From: Ichthyophonus hoferi
Lineage: Eukaryota; Opisthokonta; Ichthyosporea; Ichthyophonida; Ichthyophonidae
Direction of reading: 5' to 3'
Length of the DNA stretch: 11,435 nt
NCBI GenBank assembly: GCA_002751075.1
Contig: NAOQ01000408.1
Span: 38,179-49,613 of the forward strand
Shown: positions 1 to 7,327 of the stretch, piece by piece
How positions within the stretch are numbered: position 1 is the stretch's first letter
Layout: every line of letters starts with the position of its first letter
Made by a program: the position numbers and the translations under genes
Notes under the pieces: model-generated
What the model saw: only the letters and a program-made list of their open reading frames with translations
Database searches by the model: none
Told to the model about the DNA's origin: nothing

Positions 1-218
1 TCAGATGATTGGTGCATTTATCCTTATAAGGGGTGTAGCTGCCAATGGGTTTACATAATTGAATATCCCTTTAGTCTTAAGCCAATCATGTTTCTTCCTC
101 CTGGTTTCAACCTTACTAATGATTGGTATGCAACATATGGACATCTAGCTAGTTATCATTTGCGTCATAATGTAACTAATGGGCAGTAACTGTTATTAAC
201 TGTCATTAATATCCCTAG
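1..218 (+). other. HSCB upstream intron (partial) or unresolved 5' part
   Basis: This stretch precedes the first recognisable HSCB exon and ends in an acceptor (ccctag, last base 218). The exon that follows starts with a single base completing a codon, so at least one coding exon must lie upstream. I looked for the cysteine-rich N-terminal zinc-binding part and the start of the J domain in all three frames and did not find them. Frame 1 is open for 62 codons from the window edge, but the peptide has no CxxC pair and does not resemble HSCB. The most likely reading is intron sequence. It contains four ATTGG/CCAAT pentamers. Confidence 0.55.
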
Positions 219-1637
219 GCCAAACTCTTATGATCTTGACATGATCTCCCTTCGCGAATCCCTTCGAACTAGACAGTCATTGGTTCACCCTGATAAGTTT
301 GCTGGCAGTTCCAAGGTGTGTGATTGGTTAGCTAAATATAGATACACATAAGCTATGGGCGGGATAGGTATAGGATGCGCTATATATAGACATGTATGTA
401 AGGTGTTAATGATTGGTTTTCTATTTTACCAAGCCCCATTTACTATTCTCTTAGGCCGATTGTGGCAGCCAACTATATATGGGTTAAATAATAGGATATT
501 CTTATTGGCTCCATATCAATAGTCATTACCTATTGGTATACGCCCCCCCAGGAGGACCAATCCAACAGTGCCCTTTTATCCTCTGCCGTTAATAAGGCCT
601 ATACCACCCTCAACAACCCATTGGCTAGAGGTCTATATATGGTAAGTACATCACCTAATATAACAACTTCCTCATTGTGTGCTTGATGAATAGAATAATA
701 CTATGTTTATTGGCCTATCATGGGCTAGAAATCATGTATTGTTTTATCTGAAGATTAAATTGTATGATTATTCATTTATTAATTGTGTCGAATGGTCATT
801 TGACTGGTTACATGATTTCTAATTTAATCATAGCCCTTTCTAGCCCTGTACTATCAATGATAATCATTCAATCATGCACTGGCTAACCTGCTGGGAGGTA
901 TCAGTTAGATCTGCAAGGTGTGCGACTGAAGGAAGATGAAAAGACCACAGACACCAGCCTATTGATGGAAATTATGGATATTAATGAGAGACTGGAGCAG
1001 GCTCAGTCTGAAAAGGTATAGGATAGGCGCGTATATAAAGATTATATGCAGGAGAGGAAGAAGGAGTTAGTATACATCTGTATATATATGGATATATATC
1101 TCTTTATAACTATTTCTACCTACTAAGCTATCCATCCTATTCTACAGGAAGTCAAGGAGATAGGAATAGCCAATCAGGGTAAGTCTAGTTTAGCCAATCA
1201 TTTCACTGTGTACCTTGATCGTATTTGGTTATATTATATTGTAATGTACTATACTATATTGTACTATCTTATCCTCTCATCTCGTATACTATATTATACT
1301 ATTTATTCTATTCTATACTATATAACCATATATAGTAATATATATACTAACTCCCCTGACCTCTAGTCAATCTAGATGAAGCCCTTCGCGCTACTTCCGA
1401 GGCCTTTAAGGTTAATGACCTGGAGGTAAGCACTGGTATTAATAGAAGGGAGAGGGGGTAGGTCGACCAATAAAATGCATGTGTGACTGATCAGGTAGGG
1501 CTATGTGATTGGAGGATTAACGAGAGGGGTGGTGTCAGGCCGCTAAACAGGCTCTGATTCGTTTACGATTCTATACTAATGTGGCTAAGTCAGTCCATTA
1601 TTGGCTCCCTGGACAACCATTACAAGTAGGGCACTGA
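219..1637 (+). CDS. HSCB: Iron-sulfur cluster co-chaperone HSCB (HSC20), 5'-partial, six exons
   Basis: HSCB is a J-protein. It stimulates the ATPase of the mitochondrial Hsp70 that hands nascent Fe-S clusters from the scaffold ISCU to acceptor proteins. The exons seen are 219-315, 552-641, 905-1015, 1148-1178, 1367-1425 and 1539-1637, all joined in frame by GT-AG introns of 236, 263, 132, 188 and 113 bp. The 161 complete codons align end to end, almost without gaps, with the human protein from memory. The J-domain HPD triad is at 286-294 (LVHPDKF). It is followed by NKAYTTLNNPLARGLY in exon 2, and by LLMEIMDINERLEQAQSE in exon 3, which is the hallmark helix of the C-terminal scaffold-binding domain. 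AAKQALIRLRFYTNV in exon 6 matches the final helix. TGA is at 1635-1637. The N-terminal targeting peptide, zinc-binding region and J-domain helix I are outside the window. The C-terminal tail after the last helix is a little longer than in human. Confidence 0.95.
1225..1345. repeat. TACTATA-type simple-sequence array in HSCB intron 4
   Basis: A low-complexity stretch built from variants of TACTATA and TATACTAT, interrupted by a short pyrimidine-rich piece. It fills most of the intron between exons 4 and 5. It is the reverse complement in motif of the array at 1640-1790. Confidence 0.7.
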
Positions 1638-1639
1638 GC

Positions 1640-1790
1640 ATTGGTATTGTATGATATAGTATAGTATAGTATGGCATAGTACGTTATATTATACAATAAC
1701 GTAGTATGGTATAGTATATTATGGTATGGTATATTATATTATACTATACAATAACATAGCATAGTATGACCGAGTATATGATATAGAATA
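1640..1790. repeat. TATAGTA-type simple-sequence array after HSCB stop
   Basis: A low-complexity stretch of TATAGTA and TATGGTA variants beginning about 10 bases after the HSCB stop codon. It includes an internal near-duplication around the two copies of ACAATAAC. The motif orientation is opposite to the array in intron 4. Confidence 0.7.
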
Positions 1791-1818
1791 TCAATACACG
1801 GTGACGCCTTCTATATAG

Positions 1819-1875
1819 GTAGGCTCTATGCATACCTGCTCCATGCCTTCCAATCAAGTATACCTTGAGGTATGA
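1819..1875 (+). CDS. Possible alternative HSCB last exon
   Basis: A GT donor (CAA then gtaggg, 1626) lies 9 bases before the HSCB stop. The acceptor ctatatag ends at 1818. Using them would replace the end VGH with VGS and 15 more residues (MHTCSMPSNQVYLEV), stopping at TGA 1873-1875. The frame is kept and the two alternatives share the first residues VG. Both splice sites are moderate. No family knowledge supports the longer tail, because HSCB proteins usually end soon after the last helix. It may simply be 3' UTR. Confidence 0.2.
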   Translation, partial: VGSMHTCSMPSNQVYLEV

Positions 1876-2456
1876 TATGTAACCACTTAAATTAATTCCT
1901 TTCATATTGTCCTCCAGTAGTCAGCCAGGTTATTGGTTGATTGCCCTACCTTTATAGTTATAAAGATAATCCAATCAGCAATTGATATTGCTTTATTATA
2001 TGTACGTGCTTTGTGTTAATTGGTAGATAGCCTTTTAATTTTTTATTGTATAAATTTTATTGGTCTAATATTAGATGTATTTTGATTGTTTTATTTCTAT
2101 ATCCGCAGTTTCAATTTGCTTTAGGATGGTTTTGTTTATATCTTAGATATAGATTGGCTGGTTATTCCAAGTGTAATAATTTTTTAGGTGTATTTTAAGA
2201 TTGTAGCAATTTAGTTGCACTTTAATATATGCTTAGGGTTTAATTACTATCTCCATTACCCGAGCCTTTATTAAATGTGACCCAAATTATGTATAGTCAT
2301 GACGTGGAGTAATATACTAGACTATAGAAATTATATATTTTGTACTATATATAGGTGTTTTGTGTGTAATGGCTTCCAGGGTACAGTTGCTGCCTAGTCT
2401 CTCTGGAATATATCATTTTAATTTTAATACTAGTATCCAAGTGGATGGGTGGGCAT
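1876..2456. other. Non-coding, presumed HSCB 3' UTR and flank
   Basis: No gene is supported here. The stretch is T-rich with several ATTGG/CCAAT pentamers. ATTAAA at 2270-2275 is the first plausible variant poly(A) signal after the HSCB stop, but it would give a long 3' UTR of more than 600 bp. No canonical AATAAA is seen between the stop and this point. Confidence 0.4.
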
Positions 2457-2462
2457 TATAAG
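2457..2462 (+). promoter_or_regulatory. TATA-like box with nearby inverted CCAAT box
   Basis: TATAAG lies about 75 bp upstream of an ATG in good context (2532). An ATTGG (inverted CCAAT box) sits between them at about 2496. The arrangement resembles a small promoter, but ATTGG is so common in this window that it carries little weight. Confidence 0.2.
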
Positions 2463-2531
2463 ATCTCCTTGCGAATTAGTCTTAGTCACTATTGATTGGA
2501 ACAATATCAGCCTTGCACTGTAGAAGTTAAG

Positions 2532-2624
2532 ATGGCAGCCTTGGCCCAATCATCTGTAGCATTACCTTTTAGTTTGGCCAATAATAATAACGTACCAGTA
2601 GGAAAGCATCCGGATAATGGATAA
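2532..2624 (+). CDS. Small ORF (30 aa), possible first exon of an unknown gene
   Basis: ATG in context aagATGG opens a 30-codon frame beginning MAALAQSSVALPFSLANNNN and ending in TAA 2622-2624. The peptide has the alanine/serine-rich look of a real N-terminus or weak targeting peptide. Possible donors inside it are gtacca after the four asparagine codons and gtagga just after. I found no convincing downstream exon to join it to, and I do not recognise the peptide. It could be chance. Confidence 0.2.
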   Translation: MAALAQSSVALPFSLANNNNVPVGKHPDNG

Positions 2625-2772
2625 GGTTAATTAAACTATTTACGTTATAATAGGTAAAACTGACTTATTTCATCACCGTAAAGCTGCTAAAGGATTGATA
2701 TTTGTTTTTTAGTGGTCAGCCGCACACATTAACCTGGTAATAAAGGCAGAGGTAAAGAATTAAAATGAATTG

Positions 2773-2800
2773 TTGCAAGATCGCAAACCAAAGATGAATA
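2773..2800 (+). repeat. Short dispersed direct repeat, copy 1
   Basis: This 28-base stretch (TTGCAAG...AGATGAATA) matches 3606-3633 at 26 of 28 positions in the same orientation. Similarity fades on both sides. It is probably a remnant of the repeat family that also fills 2950-3240. Confidence 0.7.
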
Positions 2801-2949
2801 TGAAGGCTTGATGTTGGCTCAAGATATTAGGTAGTTGCATAGTGATTTAATTGCATGATGTTTTAATTCTATAATATCTCATATCTTTCACCTGATAGAT
2901 TGATTTGCCAACAGAAACTTTGCAAGTAGGTACACCAATGAAGTAGCTG

Positions 2950-3240
2950 ACTAAAGAAAGACTCGTTCTAGAAAAAAGATCAGTATAAATGTAAACTGCA
3001 ATTAACAATAAAGGCCCAGCCGCTCACATATATGCGGTAACCCTGCAAGCCTGTGTACATGTACACTACCGTTATAGGAAAATATGAATACGTTCGTGAC
3101 ACACGGAACTTCGCATTCATTTAATATTTGTTAAACAATATTATAAGACATGTATATATATATACAGTCCTATTATTATACAACACTCAATCGGTGACCC
3201 CGAGGCCTGTGAACAAGTCGCTAGAACTACCACAGATTGC
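2950..3240 (+). repeat. Dispersed repeat, left copy (diverged, colinear with 8560-9151)
   Basis: Blocks shared in order with the right copy are: around AGTATAAA (about 2968-2995), CGCTCACATATATGCGGTAA (3021-3040), a block ending GCATTCA (about 3073-3119), and 3183-3238. The last 26 bases of the final block (3213-3238) match 9126-9151 at 24 positions, and the 30 bases before them at about 20. The family cannot be named from this sequence. No coding capacity is seen, so it is probably an old non-autonomous transposon or similar. Confidence 0.55.
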
Positions 3241-3347
3241 TATAGGATTATGGACTCAACACGCTTCCCCTGAGCCACTCTGCTACGTACAGATTTTGAT
3301 AGGGTTATAGACCAGCACGCTTCCATGGCAAAGCGACTCAGCTACAC
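3233..3347 (+). repeat. 57-bp imperfect tandem duplication
   Basis: Two head-to-tail units start at 3233 and 3290, each beginning CAGATT and running through a shared CACGCTTCC and a GCTAC near the end. The units differ at about a third of positions and need small gaps. There is no third unit. The first unit begins inside the end of the dispersed repeat block, so the duplication happened at the edge of that element. Confidence 0.65.
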
Positions 3348-3497
3348 ACAGGACAACGAGTCTCTGGTCATTCAGGACAGGCAGCATCTCAATGTTTTGG
3401 AGTACAGTGAAGCTCCCACTCCATTCCCTTCATCCACAAGAACAACAGTTTTGGACAACAACAAAGGAAGTCCCTTTTGTTAACCCTCAACCTTTCA

Positions 3498-3520
3498 TTT
3501 TTCGGAAGTTCTCCGAAAAA
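3498..3520. repeat. Perfect 9-bp hairpin
   Basis: TTTTTCGGA (3498-3506) is the exact reverse complement of TCCGAAAAA (3512-3520), with a 5-base loop AGTTC. It lies in a stretch richer in GC than its surroundings. No gene is attached to it. Confidence 0.5.
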
Positions 3521-3605
3521 AGGAAAAACGTCTGTATGAGCGCACCAATGTGGTAACGATCCTTTTTCTTTTGGCTCTCTAACATTTCCAGCCAATGGGA
3601 GAGTA

Positions 3606-3633
3606 TTGCAAGTTCGCAAACCACAGATGAATA
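3606..3633 (+). repeat. Short dispersed direct repeat, copy 2
   Basis: Partner of 2773-2800, with two mismatches in 28 bases. The spacing between copies is 833 bp. Confidence 0.7.
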
Positions 3634-3848
3634 AAATGATAAAATGTTAATGGGACCGATCGTCAAAATACCGTTCACAGAAAAACCACTAGAATCATCT
3701 TATCTTATCTAATTCATTTAATTGGTCTAAATGCTGTTGTGTCCCAATATTATTGGTTCTATAGTTTATTTTATTTAATTCTAGTGGCTCACATTCCATA
3801 TTGACCAATATATTTACCTAATTAAAAACGTTGTGCTATTAACTGATA

Positions 3849-3950
3849 ATGGACCAATCATTTTATAGTCTATTTGCGTTAGCAGATATTTGGCCAATCT
3901 ACATGCTCTCACAAGAGCTGAACGATCTTGAGGCAAGAATTAAAATGAAG
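3849..3950 (+). CDS. Weak exon candidate ending at a strong donor
   Basis: A frame starting ATG 3849 contains SQELNDLEARIKMK, a helix-like charged stretch, directly followed by a consensus donor AAG then gtatgt at 3951. Reading on past the donor the frame stays open to 4050, but with less protein-like content. An acceptor just upstream (ctcacaag, ending 3915) would give a 35-bp exon. No partner exon is identified. The residues are too few to name a family. Confidence 0.15.
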
Positions 3951-4399
3951 GTATGTGAAAAGTTAACACCATTAAATAAAAGTATTGAAAATAGACGTAA
4001 TGTCTGCTGTGTTGAGTTCTACCTGACGTATATTGTACCTATATACTGTTAGTTGATATAGATAGTTATCACTAGATAAAAGGGAAGTTAAAACCTTGGT
4101 GAGCTCTGTTTGCAGTAGTACGCATAATTGTTCTAAGTTTAGAGACGCTTTAAAATTCTTTTCCTACAACATAAACTGTGTGCAATAGTTATCTATGGTC
4201 TAAATCACTGTGATTGTATATGAGCACTACACAAGTATTCTTCAATGGTTTGACTGTATCAGACCTTACTGGTTGGCTTTTTGATAAAGAATCTGGTTGC
4301 TAAATTTCTACTACTTGTAAATCAAAGGACATAATATAAATGAATAAGTGAAATAAAATTCTAGAAAAGCTTTACCTAACATACATTGACAACTTAAAC

Positions 4400-4423
4400 A
4401 ATAAAAGCATCAGTGCTTTTATT
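4400..4423. repeat. Perfect 10-bp hairpin
   Basis: AATAAAAGCA (4400-4409) pairs exactly with TGCTTTTATT (4414-4423) around a 4-base loop TCAG. With small bulges the pairing may extend a few bases on each side. AATAAA in the left arm could act as a poly(A) signal on the + strand, but no transcript ending here is known. Confidence 0.5.
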
Positions 4424-4740
4424 AATGTTTTCGGAACTTAAAATATACGCATTATTGATTAGTCACTTAGCTACTTATTTAATCAAATAAATATACTTCA
4501 AAATAGTTTATTGACTGATGTTTTATGTTATATCTATTCAATATATTATTATTTATTTATTTATTTACATACGTAAATATTTGTTTATATTTTCATATTT
4601 ATAAATATTGTGGCTTTGAGAAAAAGATGATTTGTCGGCGCGCACATAGATAAAGTTCTAATTGATCTTCTATATATGGATAAAGCCATTCAATTGGTTA
4701 AGTAGCTTAGCAACACTTGAATAATGAGTAATAAACTAAT

Positions 4741-4819
4741 GGTAGAAATGATTGCAAACGACTTCACTTGGTAACTGCAGAGTAATAGATAAATAGTAAG
4801 AATGATTGCTAATGACTTC
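4741..4819 (+). repeat. 54-bp imperfect tandem duplication
   Basis: The 20 bases at 4746-4765 (AAATGATTGC...ACTTC) recur at 4800-4819 with three mismatches, 54 bp apart in the same orientation. Outside this core the similarity is weak. Confidence 0.5.
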
Positions 4820-4974
4820 TTATTGATCTTAGTTTAAAGTTAACCAAAAACATAAAATACTAATAACAATAATAATAAAAATCTATCTAAGCGGTAGCAA
4901 AAAAACTAGACCAATAATTAAACATGGTCAATAAACTGGGCCACAACATACAGCCTATAGATTTTATTAACATC

Positions 4975-5115
4975 GAATATACTATAATTATAAAAATATA
5001 ACATACTACATTAAGATACATAATACACTATAATATACTAAAATATATTATATTTTAATAGAATATAATATAATAAAGATAATAAAGTAAAATATACTGT
5101 AATGTAATATACTAA
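4975..5115. repeat. AT-rich low-complexity array (ATACTA/TAATATA variants)
   Basis: About 140 bases of almost pure A/T with recurring AATATACTA and ATAATATA units. It resembles the arrays around HSCB exons 5-6 but is more degenerate. Confidence 0.55.
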
Positions 5116-5410
5116 AATTCTACAAGTACATCGGTGGGAAATAAAATCTGACCTCCTATTGGCTCATACATTACAAGATAATTGATTGGCTAGCCTAAAG
5201 TTAATCTAAACTTTTCCAGACAATAACTTAGTAGGGTTAAAATGACTTCCTCTGTGCTGAATAGTTAAACATAACAGATACAGTAAATAAAGCATATATA
5301 TATATGGCCAGATTGTTGTATAATGTAATAATATAACTTAGTCTTTTAACTCTTTACGTATAGGTATATTTTCTCTCTCCCTCTCTCACTCTTTCTCCCC
5401 ATCCTACTAG

Positions 5411-5479
5411 TTTTTAATAACCGAAGGCTTTGACATGGAAATGCAAGCGAATCTATACCTACCACAACATAAACACTAA
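5411..5479 (+). CDS. Possible terminal exon behind a strong polypyrimidine tract
   Basis: About 38 bases of nearly pure C/T (5370-5407) end in ctactag, an excellent acceptor form. The sequence after it is open in one frame for 22 codons (FLITEGFDMEMQANLYLPQH, then KH) before TAA at 5477-5479. The other two frames close within a few codons. No donor partner was found upstream, so this may instead be part of a 5' untranslated exon of the next gene or a chance tract. Confidence 0.2.
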   Translation, partial: FLITEGFDMEMQANLYLPQHKH

Positions 5480-5627
5480 AGATAGATCTGTACGTCTCTA
5501 CGACTATTAGGTTGAATATAATAATACAAGGTGCACATAGAGGATATGGGTAGGGTAAGACAATAGTACAGGGGGTGGGGAGAACATGACAATCCCAGAC
5601 CATAACCCTATAGGTAGGGCCGTATAC

Positions 5628-5653
5628 GACTAGGATGATTCTACATCCTAGTC
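5628..5653. repeat. Perfect 10-bp hairpin
   Basis: GACTAGGATG (5628-5637) and CATCCTAGTC (5644-5653) are exact reverse complements with a 6-base loop ATTCTA. It lies between the gene-poor stretch and the first exon of the tyrosine-motif gene. Its function is unknown. Confidence 0.55.
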
Positions 5654-5877
5654 TATTAACCTTCCTATTGTCACTGTTAGTTGGTAGGTTATTATTGGAG
5701 GTAATAAATAATCATTATAAACCCCATATGGGTATAGCTATACTTAGTAGCCTCTGGCTGCTATGGTGACGGTACCCTCTCTACTTATAATATTGATGAT
5801 TATCTTTAGGTTCGGGTCACTCCCATCTACCATTCATAAATCCACTATGTATATGTCTACAGGTGGTTTATAAATAG

Positions 5878-5948
5878 TGGCAGTCAATCAATGGTAGACT
5901 ATATTCCATCCCCACACCTAGCAACAGCTTAGAACTTAAATGGACCAG
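5878..5948 (+). other. Probable upstream exon of the tyrosine-motif gene
   Basis: A donor (CCAG then gtattt) follows 5948, and an acceptor with a good pyrimidine tract (cttcctcctacag) ends at 6029. Joining 5948 to 6030 puts a 23-codon frame (reading NGRLYSIPTPSNSLELKWT) in phase with the main frame, through S-L-H-L-T to M at 6043. The left limit is uncertain. A stop TAG at 5875-5877 could be the last bases of an acceptor. The exon may be coding, with a start further upstream, or 5' UTR if translation begins at ATG 6043. Confidence 0.45.
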
Positions 5949-6042
5949 GTATTTTTCTGATAATTGATGGGTATTGTAGGGGAGATTATAGATATTACTG
6001 ACTTCTAACCAACCATCTTCCTCCTACAGCCTCCATCTCACT

Positions 6043-7327
6043 ATGTCTATGTCAAGAAGTGGCAGTGCCACACCCAATGAGAATGGACGAGATGACCTGT
6101 CACAGTTAACCCCATATACCTTAGCCCAGTTTACAACCAGGAACAAAGGTGAAAGACAACCAATAGAAATCACTCAGACAACTTTAGAGAGCATACGGCT
6201 GCTACCCACCGACTGGTCACATATCCATAATGGGATTGATTGCATTAATGAGGTTCGTATATTAGGGGAACTGGTGGGAGTGGGTGTGTGTGGTTGTATG
6301 TAGGGTTTTAGGTGTGTTTATAAGTATGTATGTTTATAGCGAAGTTTGGAGGATCGATGAAATCTATTTCTTCTGTATAAACTATTTTGGTATTCGTCAA
6401 CTCTGTTTATGCTAACCAATAGATGGCCTCTAGACTCTCAGTGAGGAGGGGAACAACAAGAAAATACAACTAATTCGATTGGCCAGTATTATAGATGCCA
6501 TTAATCAGATAGCACCGACCAATCATGTGATCTTCAAAGCTACACGTTCTCGCCAAAAAAGGTTATTCTTTTGGGGGTCACATAAAAACCTTATTACTAT
6601 ATCAATTTTGACCTGTCTACCCGAAACTGTCGACTGCCCATTAAAAGAAGTTGCTGTGATTAATAAATCCTTGGATATTCTATCAAGTCCGGATACAATA
6701 GGAGGAGGGACTAGCATTAGCAAGAAGCCTTCGCAGGGTTCTATACGACGAGAGGGAGTGACTAGCGCTACCGCTAAAGTGAGCGAAGGCAGTTTAGGAA
6801 GAAAGGAGGGTATGATCACCCACCAGGAGTGGCTAAAAAAGTTTGGAATGAACTCAGGGCCCAATCAACGCTATAGTCAATTAAGTCAGTTAAGTGAAAA
6901 GAGAAGTATATACTACGAATCCTTGAACCAGAACACCAATTCCACCGCCAGTGGCTTTGGGGTGTATGATACTATCTCTCCTGTGGCTCCTAATGGGACC
7001 AGACCAGTCAGCATCCTGTACTACGACACCTTGCAATCTGCAAGTAATCCCAACAGCCTTACAAATGAGCGTATTTATGACATTCTGGAACTTGCTGGTG
7101 ACACCCACTCAGATAGTGACAGCATGGGCTTGGATAAGTCCAATGATCATATATATGACACCCTAGGTATCCCCTTATCAGAGCCAGATGCATCTCCTCT
7201 CCCCAAAGTTAACAGTGATGAGCATGATCTGTACCTTGCCCTTCCTCCTTTTGCTACCACCTACCACCATGTGGAATACGACGTCATGAAGAGTCCCAAA
7301 GAGAGCCCATTGGCAGATAAGAATTGA
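6043..7327 (+). CDS. Unknown signalling-adaptor-like protein with nine YxxΦ motifs
   Basis: Two exons, 6043-6252 and 6434-7327, are joined in phase 0 (donor GAG then gttcgt, acceptor gcctctag; a second in-phase donor exists after 6273). They encode about 367 residues ending in TGA 7325-7327. ATG 6043 has A at -3 but coding could begin upstream, since no stop separates it from the splice acceptor at 6029. Residues 1-195 are not recognised. They contain basic and beta-like stretches (NHVIFKATRSRQKRLFFWG) but no transmembrane segment or signal peptide. From residue 217 to 355 there are nine Tyr-x-x-hydrophobic sites: YSQL 217, YESL 231, YDTI 248, YDTL 267, YDIL 285, YDTL 311, YLAL 337, YHHV 347 and YDVM 352. 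Only one tyrosine lies before residue 217. The sites resemble Src-family substrates and SH2-docking sites, and YDVM fits the PI3-kinase YxxM consensus. This suggests a cytoplasmic docking adaptor; it is inference. Confidence 0.8.

Larger units (their letters stand above)
3955..5340. other. Gene-poor AT-rich stretch
   Basis: No gene can be supported in this 1.4-kb stretch. It contains the hairpin at 4400, TTTATTTA runs near 4545-4570, the tandem duplication at 4746, and an ATACTA-type low-complexity region at about 4975-5115. It also has scattered ATTGG/CCAAT pentamers. Confidence 0.5.

Noticed and set aside
1-186. 62-codon open frame at the window edge as an HSCB zinc-finger exon
   Set aside because: It lacks the CxxC pairs of HSCB, has no matching donor phase, and overlaps several CCAAT repeats.
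1053-1070. Micro-exon reading ERKKEL between HSCB exons 3 and 4
   Set aside because: AG and GT flank it in phase, but adding it breaks the gap-free match with other HSCB proteins in this helix.
3128-3310. 60-residue ORF on the + strand
   Set aside because: It spans a TA-repeat, the end of the dispersed repeat and the 57-bp duplication; no protein-like features.
3389-3678. Two overlapping minus-strand ORFs of 76 and 63 residues
   Set aside because: They overlap each other in different frames and contain repeat and hairpin sequence; no recognisable domain.
5346-5603. 85-residue minus-strand ORF
   Set aside because: Its C-terminal part is the complement of the polypyrimidine tract and its middle is a chance hydrophobic run; there is no splice or start support.
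5750-5809. WD40-like peptide (SGCYGDGTLSTYNID) on the + strand
   Set aside because: Only 19 codons, closed by a stop, with no second blade or structural WD nearby; a single WD-like match of this size can be chance.
5763-5873. 36-codon ORF starting MVTVPSLLIILMIIF, like a signal peptide
   Set aside because: It cannot be spliced in phase to the tyrosine-motif frame; at most an upstream ORF in the leader.
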